Positions 9,021 to 18,064 of a DNA stretch of 64,000 nt are shown here, piece after piece. Within the stretch, counting starts at the first letter, position 1. Every line of letters begins with the position of its first letter. This DNA comes from Maioricimonas rarisocia (GTDB taxonomy: Bacteria; Planctomycetota; Planctomycetia; Planctomycetales; Planctomycetaceae), in the NCBI RefSeq assembly GCF_007747795.1, contig NZ_CP036275.1:6440001-6504000 (forward strand), given 5' to 3'. A model generated the notes under the pieces. It was not told the DNA's origin. It saw only the letters and a program-made list of their open reading frames with translations, and did no database searches. Made by a program: the position numbers and the translations under genes.

Positions 9021-12000
9021 ATGCCCGTTTTTGCAGATCGCCCCGCCCCAGCCCGCCGGCAGCCCCGAACTTTCCGGCTTTTGGCGGTCGGATTAGCGGT
9101 TCTCGCGACCGGAATGACTGCGCATGCTGACTCCGATCTGGGCGTCCGCGTTCCGGACGGCTTCGAAGTCACGCTCTTCGCTGGGGACGAACTGGCCCAC
9201 GACATCTATTCCATGACCGTCGACGCCAAAGGACGCGTCGTCGTCTCCGGAGCCGGCTACGTCCGGATTCTGCTCGACAACGACGGTGACGGTCGTGCCG
9301 ACGAAGTCCGGCAATTCGTCGACGGCCCCCGGACCGGCGCCCAGGGGATGTACTTTCACGGGCGGGACCTGCTCTGTTCCGGCGACGGCGGCCTGATCCG
9401 CTACCGGGACCGGGACGGCGACGATCGGGCCGATGGCCCCCCGGAGGTCTTCATCAAGGCGAAGACCGGCGGCGAACACGACATCCACGCCATCCGGAAA
9501 GGCCCCGATGGCTGGTGGTATCTCATCGCCGGGAATTTCTCCGGCGTCGATGCCTCATATATCTCCCTCCCCACCTCACCAGTCAAGACGCCTCGGGCCG
9601 GTACGGTGCTCCGTCTGAAACCGGACCTGTCCGGCGGTGAAATCGTCTGCGACGGGTTCCGGAACGCCTACGACTTCGACTTCGGCGCTGCCGGCGACCT
9701 TTTCTCTTTCGACAGCGACGGCGAACGGGATATCTCGCTGCCGTGGTATCGTCCGACACGCGTTTTCCATCTCGTCCCCGGTGGTCACGTCGGCTGGTTC
9801 AGCCGCAGCTGGAAGCGGCCCGGCAGCTACATGGACATGCCGCCGGTCGTCGGTGCTTTCGGCCGCGGATCGCCGACGGGAGTGGAGACCTACCGGCACA
9901 CGCAGTTCCCCGAGAAATACCAGGGGGCCCTGTTCGTACTCGACTGGACCTACGGCCGCGTATTCGCGTTGCCGCTCGATGAGGACGGCAGCACCTGGAG
10001 TTCCGAGCCGATCGAGTTCATGACGGCCGTCGGACAGCACGGATTTGCTCCCACCGACGCAGCGGTCGGACCGGATGGTTCGCTCTACGTCTGTGTGGGA
10101 GGTCGCGGCACACGCGGCAGCGTCTATCGAATTCGCGCCAAGGGACGCCCCGCGGCCACGCCCCCGACCATCAATCCCGCCGCCCCAGCGCTCGCGCAAC
10201 TCGACGCCTGCCTCACGATGCCGCAACCACTCAGCAGCTGGTCCCGCCGGCAGTGGGAACCGATTGCGGCCAAGCTGGGAGCGGCACCATTCGCCAGTGC
10301 CGTCCGGGACGAAAACCGGCCACCCGCCGAACGGGTTCGCGCCATCGAGATTCTGACCGAGAAATTCGACGGACTTTCCGACACGCTCGCCGCAACACTG
10401 CTTCAATCCCCGAGTCCGCAGGTGCGGGCACGGGTCGCCTGGTCGATCGGACGCAGCGAGCCCGGCTCGCCGAATCTTGCCCGACTGCGGCAGGCCCTCG
10501 GTGACGAAAACCCGGCCGTCACGCGGGCCGCGCTCGAAGCCCTTCTCGGTGTCCCGACCGGGCAGATCGACCGTCTCGCGACGTCAATCGGCAAACAGTT
10601 CGCCAGCGAGGACGAGACCGTCCGCCAGGCAGCGGTCCGCGTCGCCGGGAATCTGGGGCCGGAGGCTTATCACCAGGCCGCCGAAGAGGCAATCCGTCAC
10701 GGCTGGCAGGCAGCCATCGCCGCTGCCCAGGCCTTCATCAAGCCGGACGAAGCCTACAACGACTATGCCGTGCAGATCGCCCTGCGGGCACTGCGTGGAA
10801 ACCGTCCCGCGGCCCTGAAGTACGACGCAGCCCGACTGCTGCAACTGGCGCTCGGCGATGTCGCGCCGACGGATGGCCGCGTGCCTCCCGTTTTCGAAGG
10901 CTACGCGAGCCAGGCTGACCTGACGCCGCACGATCGGGAACTGGACAGCCTGAGGATCGCCCTCGCAGAGATCTACCCGACCGGGCACGCATCGGTCGAC
11001 TGGGAGCTGGCCCGCGTCATTGCGATGGTCCAGCCTCCCAATCCAGAGATGCTGACCGACGTTCTGCAGTCGGTCACGGAGGACTCCGACCCGGTCTCCG
11101 ACGTGCACCACCTCATTGTCGCCTCCCGACTGCCGGTACAGCCCTCGTCGGAGGATCGTCAGAAGATCGCTACGGCGCTGGTCAGCCTGCAGGAGAAAAT
11201 CGACGACCGGGAACTGGCCCAGGACAGCAACTGGGACGAGCGAACGATGGAGTTGTACATCGCCCTCGTCGAGCAGGATCCGGTGCTGCCGCTCGCCATC
11301 CTCGAGCATCCCGGGTTCGGCCAGGCGGCTCACGTCTATCTCATCGGCGGCATGCCGCCGGAGAAGTTCGAAGAAGCCATGAACGCCTTCCTCACACGCA
11401 TTCGGGAGGAAGAGGACGACTACAACTGGAACAGCGACATCGTGTTTCTGGTCGGAGAGGCGGACGACGAATCGGTTCGCGACCTGATTCGGGAGAAGGC
11501 CGACGACTATTCCCTTCGCAGCGCGGTTCTGATGTCGCTCGCCGAGCGGCCCGTCGAACAGGACCGCCAGCTGTTTCTGGGTGGTCTGGAATCGGCTCCT
11601 CAAGATGTGATGGCCGACTGCATCAAGGCGCTGGCGTTTCTGCCCCCCAGTCAGGATGCTGCCGAGAACGTCACGCTGCTCCGCACACTCCGCCGTCTTT
11701 CCCCCAATGCAGAAGAGCGGCAGGCGCGGGACCAGGTCGTCGAACTGCTTCGTCGCAACGCCCAGCAGGACTTCGGCTACGTCCTTGGACGTGACGGGGA
11801 TTACCAGAAGGATGCGGTCGACAAGTGGACCGCCTGGGTCCAGCAGCAGTTTCCGGAGGAATTCGCGCGTCAGTCCGGCTCGTCGACAACCGACATGAAG
11901 ACCTTGCTCGCCACGCTGGCCGAGGTCCCCTGGGAGCAGGGTGATGCCAGTCATGGTGCGGAACTCTTCCGGCAGCGGGCCTGTGTGCAGTGCCATGGTG

Positions 12001-12374
12001 GTCGGCAGGCACTCGGACCGGACCTGACCGGCGTCGCGAACCGCTTCTCGCGGAAGGACCTGTTCATCGCGATTGCGATCCCCAGTCGGGACGTTTCTCC
12101 GCGGTACCAGACGACCATGATCGCCACCGACGAAGGAAAGGTGTACACCGGTCTGATCGTCTACGAGTCGGTCGACGGTCTGGTGATCCGCAACTCGACC
12201 AACCAGACATTCCGCATTGAAGCCGATCAGATCGAGGCCCGCCGGGTGCTCAGCCAGTCCCTCATGCCGACCGGTCTGCTCAAGGACCTGAAGCCGAAGG
12301 ATCTGGCGGACCTGTACGCTTATCTGCGCGGTCTGGGTGTGCGGACGGCGACCGCGCCGGACGAGTCCCGCTAG
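9021..12374 (+). CDS. PVC-type c-type cytochrome with propeller and HEAT repeats
   Basis: Exported protein of the large planctomycete family often annotated as membrane-bound dehydrogenase or PVC-type haem-binding protein; the reaction is unknown. 1117 residues from the ATG at 9021: signal peptide (about 1-35), an N-terminal six-bladed propeller resembling glucose/sorbosone dehydrogenases (about 40-350, with repeated DNDGDGRAD-like calcium-type loops), HEAT-like helices (about 400-900) and a C-terminal cytochrome c domain with CVQCH at residues 988-992 and a later SLMPTG that offers the Met ligand. An upstream ATG at 8979 is open but would bury the signal peptide. The gene is monocistronic. 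Confidence 0.85.
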   Translation: MPVFADRPAPARRQPRTFRLLAVGLAVLATGMTAHADSDLGVRVPDGFEVTLFAGDELAHDIYSMTVDAKGRVVVSGAGYVRILLDNDGDGRADEVRQFVDGPRTGAQGMYFHGRDLLCSGDGGLIRYRDRDGDDRADGPPEVFIKAKTGGEHDIHAIRKGPDGWWYLIAGNFSGVDASYISLPTSPVKTPRAGTVLRLKPDLSGGEIVCDGFRNAYDFDFGAAGDLFSFDSDGERDISLPWYRPTRVFHLVPGGHVGWFSRSWKRPGSYMDMPPVVGAFGRGSPTGVETYRHTQFPEKYQGALFVLDWTYGRVFALPLDEDGSTWSSEPIEFMTAVGQHGFAPTDAAVGPDGSLYVCVGGRGTRGSVYRIRAKGRPAATPPTINPAAPALAQLDACLTMPQPLSSWSRRQWEPIAAKLGAAPFASAVRDENRPPAERVRAIEILTEKFDGLSDTLAATLLQSPSPQVRARVAWSIGRSEPGSPNLARLRQALGDENPAVTRAALEALLGVPTGQIDRLATSIGKQFASEDETVRQAAVRVAGNLGPEAYHQAAEEAIRHGWQAAIAAAQAFIKPDEAYNDYAVQIALRALRGNRPAALKYDAARLLQLALGDVAPTDGRVPPVFEGYASQADLTPHDRELDSLRIALAEIYPTGHASVDWELARVIAMVQPPNPEMLTDVLQSVTEDSDPVSDVHHLIVASRLPVQPSSEDRQKIATALVSLQEKIDDRELAQDSNWDERTMELYIALVEQDPVLPLAILEHPGFGQAAHVYLIGGMPPEKFEEAMNAFLTRIREEEDDYNWNSDIVFLVGEADDESVRDLIREKADDYSLRSAVLMSLAERPVEQDRQLFLGGLESAPQDVMADCIKALAFLPPSQDAAENVTLLRTLRRLSPNAEERQARDQVVELLRRNAQQDFGYVLGRDGDYQKDAVDKWTAWVQQQFPEEFARQSGSSTTDMKTLLATLAEVPWEQGDASHGAELFRQRACVQCHGGRQALGPDLTGVANRFSRKDLFIAIAIPSRDVSPRYQTTMIATDEGKVYTGLIVYESVDGLVIRNSTNQTFRIEADQIEARRVLSQSLMPTGLLKDLKPKDLADLYAYLRGLGVRTATAPDESR

Positions 12375-12467
12375 GAAGTTGCGAACGGCAGCCTGCCTGC
12401 CCGTGCATGCGATCGGAGCGGGTGCCGATCGGCCCCACATTCCTCCCTCCGTTTCGCGATTGAAACA

Positions 12468-13478
12468 GTGACCGACAACCTCGACTGGCTGGAGGTGCTC
12501 ATTCGCCGGGATCCGGCCCGACGGGGCCTGGCGGGGCACGAACCGTCGCCGCTGTGTGCCGGCCATCTGGAGGCGGCGGCACGCAATCTCGCCAGCGGGG
12601 CCAGGGCGGTTGGAATTGTCACCGGCTTCGCCGTTCCGCTCGACGACGGCCCGGTCGCCGAGACCGACGGCCCTCCTGGAGCGGTTCTGCTGGCAGACAT
12701 CCTGACGCAGCTGGGAGCGAGAGTCTGGCTGATTACCGACGATCCCTGCAGCGGGGCGTTGGAGGCCGGCCGCACTTTCTGCGGGCTCGATGATGTCCCG
12801 GTCGTTTCCTGCCCGGTTGCACCGGAGGCGGCTGAGCCGTTTCTCCAGAGGCTCTGGACCGACCAGTGGCAGGACGGTCTGTCACACTTGATCGCCATCG
12901 AACGGATCGGGCCGAGTCACACGCCCACCTCGCTGACCGCACAACCTCGATCAGGACCGCCACCGCTCGAAGAGTTCGAACGGCTCGTTCCCCCCGAAAA
13001 CCGGGATCGACATCACACGATGCGCGGGGAGATCATGGATGCCTCGACGGCACCACTGCATCGACTGTTCGAAGAAGCAGACCGACGCAGCGACATGCGA
13101 ACCGTCGGGATCTGCGACGGCGGGAATGAGCTCGGCATGGGAACGCTGCTCTGGGAAGACGTAACGAGCCGCCTCCCCGAGCCGATCGGCCCCCGCATCG
13201 TCTGCCGCACCCGCACCGACTGGACCATCATCGGTGGCACGAGCAACTGGGGAGGCTTTGCACTTGCCGCGGCAACCGCCATGCAGGCCGGTCGCGTCGA
13301 CCTGCTGCGGGACTGGACCGTCGCACGCATGTCGGATCTGCTTGAAGATCTGGTCGCCCACGGGCCGGCAGTCGACGGCTGCACCCGACGGCACGAAGCG
13401 ACCGTGGACGGGCTTCCGTTCGAGACGTTCATCCAGCTGTGGATCGAAATTCTGCACCGCGCGGGGGGCGAGACCTGA
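12468..13478 (+). CDS. Glutamate cyclase domain protein (DUF4392)
   Basis: 336 residues, cytoplasmic, GTG start. It matches the bacterial relatives of the C-terminal domain of mitochondrial D-glutamate cyclase (DGLUCY), which converts D-glutamate to 5-oxo-D-proline. Visible family features are VGIVTGFAVP with ETDGPPGA near residues 45-65, the central DRHHTMRGEIMD, and VGICDGGNELGMG followed by CRTRTDWTIIGGTSNWGGFALAAA. The gene lies 93 bases after the cytochrome gene on the same strand but has no clear link to it. That this bacterial protein has the same substrate as the mitochondrial enzyme is inferred from the family only. Confidence 0.75.
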   Translation: MTDNLDWLEVLIRRDPARRGLAGHEPSPLCAGHLEAAARNLASGARAVGIVTGFAVPLDDGPVAETDGPPGAVLLADILTQLGARVWLITDDPCSGALEAGRTFCGLDDVPVVSCPVAPEAAEPFLQRLWTDQWQDGLSHLIAIERIGPSHTPTSLTAQPRSGPPPLEEFERLVPPENRDRHHTMRGEIMDASTAPLHRLFEEADRRSDMRTVGICDGGNELGMGTLLWEDVTSRLPEPIGPRIVCRTRTDWTIIGGTSNWGGFALAAATAMQAGRVDLLRDWTVARMSDLLEDLVAHGPAVDGCTRRHEATVDGLPFETFIQLWIEILHRAGGET

Positions 13479-13617
13479 ACACCGGCCCACCGGTTCCCGC
13501 AACGCGGATTGACCTGAGCCGGCCATCCCGGGTATCGTCCCGCCCCCTCCTCCCCCGGGCCGCGGCTTCCGCCTGCGCGAATTGCGTACCACTCCGATCG
13601 AGAGCATGGAGGCTCCC

Positions 13618-14826
13618 ATGCGATCCACCGTTCGACCGAATACGTTCACTGCACGACAAGTGCCAAAGTGGATCTGCCGCTCTGCCGTTGCGATGACGGT
13701 CTGCACGGCGCTCGCCTGCGGGGTGTCCGGGACGTTCGCCCAGAGCTCTGTGGTCGGACCGGCCGCCGAGACACCTGCAGCATCGTCCACCACCAGCATT
13801 ATCGTGTTGCAGAACGGAAAAGTATTCGAGGGAGAGGTGACGCCGGTGGCTGGTGGCTACCGCATCCGGCAACCGATCGGGACTTCGATGATCCCCTTCG
13901 AGACCGTGCTGCTTACGGCTCCGAACCTGAAAGCCGCATACGCCAAGCTTTCGGCGAACCAGCGCCAGCCGACCTACGGCACACATCTTCAGATAGCCCG
14001 GTGGTGTGCCGATAACGGACTGTTCGACGAAGCCCGTCGCGAGATCGCATCCGCAATCCGCCTCGAGCCGAATCGGCGTCCCGCCCGCGAGCTCCTCAAG
14101 CAGATTGAACTGAAGACAAGCTCCACGCCCCAACACCTGACGACACCCGCACCGATTGCGCGAACAGCTGATGGCTTCGAGGCGGCAGAAGCGGTTTCGG
14201 CTGCGAGAATCTCCCCGGCACTGACGCAGGACTTCATCCGCCGCGTCCAGCCACTGATGGTCAACACGTGCGGCAATGCGTCGTGCCATGGGCCGTCGTC
14301 CGGTAACGCCTTCACGATCGACATCGTTCGTTCGGGCCGTCGCAATCAGCGCGTGCACAGTGAACGAAACCTGGCGGCGACACTGCAACAGATTGACGCT
14401 GCGCGCCCCGAGCTGAGTCCATTGCTGCGTCGACCGGCAGGTCTTGCCGACACGGCCCACCGCACTGTCTTCACCGGCCCGCGCGGGAACGAGCAGCTCG
14501 CAATGCTTCGCAACTGGGTGCACGGCGTCACCGGAGCAACCGAACAGATCGCCACGACAACAGCACCTCGACCGTCACCCGCAGATGCGCCGACGGCGGA
14601 CATGACTGCATCGGGCATCACGCCTGCCTCGTACAACGCATCCAACATTGATCCAGTGACTGGTCAACCGGGCAGCGGCGGAACGAACGACGATGCTCTG
14701 CTCGACCGGGTGCTTGTCGAGGAACGGGCCGATGCCTTCGATCCGGACATCTTCAACCGCAACGTCCATGGCTACTCCGTATTCGCATCGCCCGAGCAGA
14801 CCGACCGCAAAGCGGCCGACCGCTGA
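13618..14826 (+). CDS. Secreted protein with TPR-like region and possible haem c site
   Basis: 402 residues. The ATG at 13618 has a GGAGG seven bases upstream and is followed by a signal peptide (about 1-42, ending near Phe-Ala-Gln). Next comes a small beta-rich part around residues 50-100 with LQNGKVFEGEV, then a helical stretch (about 115-160) like a single TPR (ARWCADNGLFDEARREI), then a domain with CGNASCHG at residues 218-225 and a conserved-looking LRNWV near residue 300. The C-terminus is low in complexity. The CX4CH spacing resembles, but is wider than, the usual CXXCH of planctomycete cytochromes. No function is known. Confidence 0.7.
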   Translation: MRSTVRPNTFTARQVPKWICRSAVAMTVCTALACGVSGTFAQSSVVGPAAETPAASSTTSIIVLQNGKVFEGEVTPVAGGYRIRQPIGTSMIPFETVLLTAPNLKAAYAKLSANQRQPTYGTHLQIARWCADNGLFDEARREIASAIRLEPNRRPARELLKQIELKTSSTPQHLTTPAPIARTADGFEAAEAVSAARISPALTQDFIRRVQPLMVNTCGNASCHGPSSGNAFTIDIVRSGRRNQRVHSERNLAATLQQIDAARPELSPLLRRPAGLADTAHRTVFTGPRGNEQLAMLRNWVHGVTGATEQIATTTAPRPSPADAPTADMTASGITPASYNASNIDPVTGQPGSGGTNDDALLDRVLVEERADAFDPDIFNRNVHGYSVFASPEQTDRKAADR

Positions 14827-14952
14827 CTCGTTCTCCGGCCGGATGCGAACCCGTTCTCGATCGGATAGGATCGCCGACGTTGCGCCCGCGGGGCCCGTCT
14901 CTTCATCGTTTGCGATCCCGCGGCACCGTTGCTGTCTACCGAGGAGAGTGTT

Positions 14953-16023
14953 GTGCGCGCGTCGATTTCATCCGTCCGAGAACTGATTCTGACCTCTTTG
15001 ATCTGCCTCATTGCGGCTGCGAACATCAGCAGCGCCGCCCCGCCAAAGCTCAAGGTCACGTCGGTCCGCAGGGCGTTCCACAACGGCGAGCACAACGCAT
15101 TCACCGATCTGTGCCGGTTCCGGGGACAGTTTTACCTGACATTCCGCTCCTGCCCCGACGGACACATGGTCCACCCGACGTCGTCGATCATCGTGCTTCG
15201 CAGCGACGACGGTAACGAGTGGGAACAGGTGCACCGCTTCAGTGTTCCGCTGCGGGATACGCGCGATCCACACTTTCTCGTCTTCGACGACAAGCTGTTC
15301 CTCTACACCGGCACGTGGTACTGCGGCGAATCGTCGCCCGAGCGGTACGACATGAACCAGCAACTCGGCTACGCTGTCTGGAGCGAAGACGGCACGACAT
15401 GGCAGGGACCGCGGATGCTGGAGGGAACGTACGGGCATTACATCTGGCGAGCCGCCGCGCATGACGGAAAGGCCTGGCTGTGTGGACGTCGCAAGCGACA
15501 CTTCGCCGAAACCCGCACGCGAACAGAGCGGGATCCGATCGTCGAATCGGCTCTGCTCGTCAGCGACGACGGCCTGGTCTTTGAAACGGCCGGTCTCTTC
15601 CAGGAAACCTACGGCGACGAAACCGCGTTCCTGTTCGAGGAGGATGGTTCCATCCTCGCTGTCGCCCGCAGCGGCGGCGGACGCAACGCTCAGCTCTGCC
15701 GGGCCGAACCTCCTTATGAGGATTTCACCCGCACGGATCTCGATCGATACATTGGAGGCCCGCTGGTCGTCAAATGGGGGGACGACACTCTCGTGGGAGG
15801 TCGCAAGACGATTGGCCCGGCCCGCATGACGCTGTACTGGCTGATTGACGACGAGCTGCACGAGATTACCGAGTTGCCGAGCGGCGGCGACTGCTCGTAT
15901 CCCGGCTTTGTTCAGCTCGACGACGACAGGGCACTGGTGTCGTGGTACTCGAGCCACGAGAAGGACGCGGACGGCAAGCCGATCACTGCGATCTACCTGG
16001 CGGAGGTGATCCGCACGAAGTGA
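14953..16023 (+). CDS. Secreted sialidase-like beta-propeller protein
   Basis: 356 residues from a GTG start supported by GAGGAG six bases upstream. A signal peptide (about 1-26) is followed by repeats with Asp-box-like turns: RSDDGNEWEQV, SEDGTTWQGP and SDDGLVFETA, typical of the sialidase/neuraminidase superfamily and of glycosidase-like propellers. No complete set of catalytic Arg-Asp-Tyr-Glu residues could be identified by eye, so hydrolase activity on glycans is only a possibility. A minus-strand terminator-like hairpin follows it. Confidence 0.65.
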   Translation: MRASISSVRELILTSLICLIAAANISSAAPPKLKVTSVRRAFHNGEHNAFTDLCRFRGQFYLTFRSCPDGHMVHPTSSIIVLRSDDGNEWEQVHRFSVPLRDTRDPHFLVFDDKLFLYTGTWYCGESSPERYDMNQQLGYAVWSEDGTTWQGPRMLEGTYGHYIWRAAAHDGKAWLCGRRKRHFAETRTRTERDPIVESALLVSDDGLVFETAGLFQETYGDETAFLFEEDGSILAVARSGGGRNAQLCRAEPPYEDFTRTDLDRYIGGPLVVKWGDDTLVGGRKTIGPARMTLYWLIDDELHEITELPSGGDCSYPGFVQLDDDRALVSWYSSHEKDADGKPITAIYLAEVIRTK

Positions 16024-16044
16024 GCGATGTGAATCGAAGCGCAC

Positions 16045-16073
16045 GAAAAGACCCACCGGCCGTGACCGGTGGG
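16045..16073 (-). terminator. Hairpin terminator for the small lipoprotein gene
   Basis: Arms CCCACCGG and CCGGTGGG (16052-16059 and 16066-16073) with a 6-base loop. On the minus strand they are followed by TCTTTTC, as expected after the gene that ends at 16125. The same stem with nearly the same loop recurs at 51732-51753. Confidence 0.6.
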
Positions 16074-16124
16074 CATGGTTGCAGTAAGAGTCAGCTGTTC
16101 CGTCTGCCGTTTGAGTCAGATCAC

Positions 16125-16538
16125 TCAGTCGGCTTCTTCGTGCTCGGTCACCGAGACGGAATCGGCGATCAGGAATCCCCGGACGTCTTCGAGTTCTGCT
16201 TCGACTTCAGGATCGAAGTCCCAGTCGTATCCGGATTCCACTTCGATGTAGCCAACATTCTGCACGGTACCGGTAACGGTCACTTCGTCTTCGTCATTGA
16301 AGTCGGGCGGCAGATCCGTGTTGGAAACGACGGTGAGCAGATCGCCTTCGATCCACTCATGCTCGTCCTTCATCGTGAACGTCCGCCCATCCAGAACCTC
16401 GACAACTTCGCCGGTCAGGGTCCTGACTTCCCCTGTCGTCGCTTCACCCTCGACAACCTCGTCGACCTCATCCGTGCACCCGAACATGGTGGCGGAAGTG
16501 ATGGCACCAATCGTCAGCAGAGCAAAACATGATCGCAT
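16125..16538 (-). CDS. Small OB-fold-like lipoprotein
   Basis: 137 residues. The ATG at 16538 follows AGGGGAAG at good spacing. The N-terminus is a short signal with a lipobox-like Thr-Met-Phe-Gly-Cys near residue 21, so the protein is probably anchored to a membrane by lipid. The acidic mature part reads as alternating beta strands (TGEVVEVLDGRTFTMKD, then EVTVTGTVQNVG), in the manner of an OB-fold domain. Very acidic overall. No specific role can be given. Confidence 0.75.
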   Translation of the reverse strand: MRSCFALLTIGAITSATMFGCTDEVDEVVEGEATTGEVRTLTGEVVEVLDGRTFTMKDEHEWIEGDLLTVVSNTDLPPDFNDEDEVTVTGTVQNVGYIEVESGYDWDFDPEVEAELEDVRGFLIADSVSVTEHEEAD

Positions 16539-16912
16539 GAGTTCTTCCCCTCGATGAGCAAAGAAAGGGCGCAGCACGTTCTCAAGCAGTGCCTCCGACA
16601 GCCTGCTCGAGCAGCTGCGCCCAAGGTTGTTTCCGGACGAAAGCTGGAGAACGACCAAGGCAACTGATATGCCAATCGTCGGAAAGTGCCTTTACGAGCC
16701 GTCAGCGTGGGCTCAGACGGCGAAAAATGCGGGGATGACCGGCAGACTGGCTTCCGATCGGGCAGCCGGGGTGGGACACGGGCATCCCTGACAGGCGACC
16801 GGGGAATCACCGGAGAATGCAACGGCTTGAAGAACAGCGGCTGTCCGTGCCAGACAAACGAGAGAGTGTAGAATCCCGGAGGGCCGGGATGAGTTTGGGG
16901 CACCGATTCAAG
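16539..16912. other. Gene-free stretch upstream of the RAYT region
   Basis: No credible coding region. It must carry the promoter of the lipoprotein gene that starts at 16538. Near its right end is a 7-bp hairpin, ATCCCGG and CCGGGAT at 16873-16890 with loop AGGG, just before the first RAYT-associated palindrome. Confidence 0.5.
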
Positions 16913-16938
16913 AGTGCCACGGCTCTGTGAGCCGTGTG
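16913..16938 (+). repeat. REP-like palindrome, copy 1 (left of RAYT)
   Basis: CACGGCTC and GAGCCGTG with loop TGT at 16918-16936, preceded by AGTGC. It shares about 30 bases with the copy at 17163-17189 in the same orientation and is the reverse complement of the two copies right of the transposase gene. Confidence 0.8.
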
Positions 16939-17162
16939 CGGTCACTCAGGACACGCGAGGCACTCGCGGGCCGGGTCCTTTGGGGAAGGAATCCAGCGAC
17001 GCGACACAGGCCGCAGCTCATTTGTGATCCCCGTTGCATCCTTCAGCAACAGAGGCACAATGTTCAGGCGAAGCAACGCGGTCGCTCCCGCCCACCTTGC
17101 GGGACGTAGCAGGAGTCGGGCTCGTTGAGAGTCCTGGCGTGTTTTTTCGGTATCACAACAAG

Positions 17163-17189
17163 GGTGCCACGGCTCTGTGAGCCGTGTGC
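17163..17189 (+). repeat. REP-like palindrome, copy 2 (left of RAYT)
   Basis: The same 8-bp stem and TGT loop at 17168-17186, preceded by GGGTGC. It lies 32 bases before the transposase start codon, so it would be within its 5' leader. Confidence 0.8.
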
Positions 17190-17218
17190 CTCCCTGTGTC
17201 CCCGAGGGCCAGGCGGAC

Positions 17219-17779
17219 ATGAACATCCCTCACCGCAAGCGTCGCCGAGCAATCAACGAGCCGGGTCACGCCCATTTCCTGACCTGTTCCTGCTGGCAGC
17301 AATGGCCCCTGCTCAACGGGGATCGCTCCCGCCGATGGGTCCTTGAAGCGATGCAGCGGCTTCGTACACGCCTTCGCGTCACAATCTGGGCGTACGTCAT
17401 CATGCCGGAACATGTTCACATTCTGCTCCGGCCGCAAGATCGCGAGTACGAGATGCGACGCATACTTGCGGCACTGAAAGCTCCTGTCGCGCGCCGGGCA
17501 AAGGCTCATTTGCAAGCGACGCATAACAGGGAGTGGCTCATCCGCCTCACCACCAGCCACGGGAAACGGCAGGTATTTCGCTCTTGGCAGCCCGGCGGTG
17601 GATATGATCAGAATCTGTGGAGCGAACGGCCAATCCAGGAGGTTAGCGACTATATCCACGCCAACCCCGTCCGACGGGGGCTCGTCGATCGCCCGACGGA
17701 CTGGATCTGGTCCAGTGCCAGGTCGCATGCAGGGCTGCCGGGGAGCCTGTTGGATGTCGACAAGGTCGTGCTTGACTGA
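17219..17779 (+). CDS. REP-associated tyrosine transposase (RAYT, Y1_Tnp/IS200-like)
   Basis: Single-strand DNA transposase-like enzyme of the HUH/Y1 class, domesticated in many bacteria and tied to the spread of REP palindromes. 186 residues. The metal-binding HUH motif is EHVHILL (His65, His67), an earlier GHAHF fits the first strand, and the likely catalytic Tyr145 is in SDYIHANPVRRGLV, the usual RAYT signature. The ATG at 17219 is preferred because a start at 17177 would put the REP palindrome inside the gene. The frame is intact, so the enzyme may be active. It is flanked by two palindromes on each side in inverted orientation. Confidence 0.88.
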   Translation: MNIPHRKRRRAINEPGHAHFLTCSCWQQWPLLNGDRSRRWVLEAMQRLRTRLRVTIWAYVIMPEHVHILLRPQDREYEMRRILAALKAPVARRAKAHLQATHNREWLIRLTTSHGKRQVFRSWQPGGGYDQNLWSERPIQEVSDYIHANPVRRGLVDRPTDWIWSSARSHAGLPGSLLDVDKVVLD

Positions 17780-17793
17780 CCGCGACTGAGTAG

Positions 17794-17811
17794 CACGGCT
17801 CACAGAGCCGG
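17794..17811 (-). repeat. REP-like palindrome, copy 3 (right of RAYT, degenerate)
   Basis: CACGGCTC, loop ACA, then GAGCCGG: the last bases of the right arm are altered. It lies 14 bases past the transposase stop, in inverted orientation to copies 1 and 2. Confidence 0.65.
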
Positions 17812-17846
17812 AGTACGCGGGTGTCTGTGACGACCTCCCAATCGGC

Positions 17847-17867
17847 GGCAGGCAGAGCCTGCCCTAC
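17847..17867. repeat. Palindrome of the GGCAGGC class
   Basis: Arms GGCAGGC and GCCTGCC with loop AGA, followed by CTAC. It has the same layout (G+C-rich stem then CCTAC or CCCAC) as the palindromes near 47.8 kb and 51.8 kb. Confidence 0.65.
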
Positions 17868-17876
17868 ATTCTGCAT

Positions 17877-17903
17877 GGGCCGGCCAGTTGGAACCGGCCC
17901 TAC
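17877..17903. repeat. Palindrome of the GGGCCGG class
   Basis: Arms GGGCCGG and CCGGCCC with a 10-base loop, then TAC. Second of three different palindromes in a row downstream of the RAYT gene. Confidence 0.65.
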
Positions 17904-17920
17904 ATGCCAGCGTACCAGTT

Positions 17921-17945
17921 CACGGCTCACAGAGCCGTGGCACCC
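17921..17945 (-). repeat. REP-like palindrome, copy 4 (right of RAYT)
   Basis: Perfect CACGGCTC and GAGCCGTG with loop ACA, followed by GCACCC. It is the reverse complement of the copies left of the RAYT gene. Confidence 0.8.
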
Positions 17946-17983
17946 AGTTAAGGACGTTTCGTCCAACGTGCGATTGTTTACAC

Positions 17984-18022
17984 ACAAAAACAGCCGGTCC
18001 CACCCGAAGCAGGACCGGCTGT
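17984..18022 (-). terminator. Intrinsic terminator of the PQQ-propeller gene
   Basis: A perfect 11-bp stem, ACAGCCGGTCC and GGACCGGCTGT, with an 11-base loop, 42 bases past the stop on the minus strand and followed there by five T. Confidence 0.85.
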
Positions 18023-18064
18023 AGTCGTATTTGTCGCTGATGTCCGCGGGCTCGCGGCTGCGTA

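Noticed and set aside
10584-12566. 660-residue minus-strand frame opposite the PVC cytochrome
   Set aside because: Shadow of the HEAT and cytochrome part; no motif.
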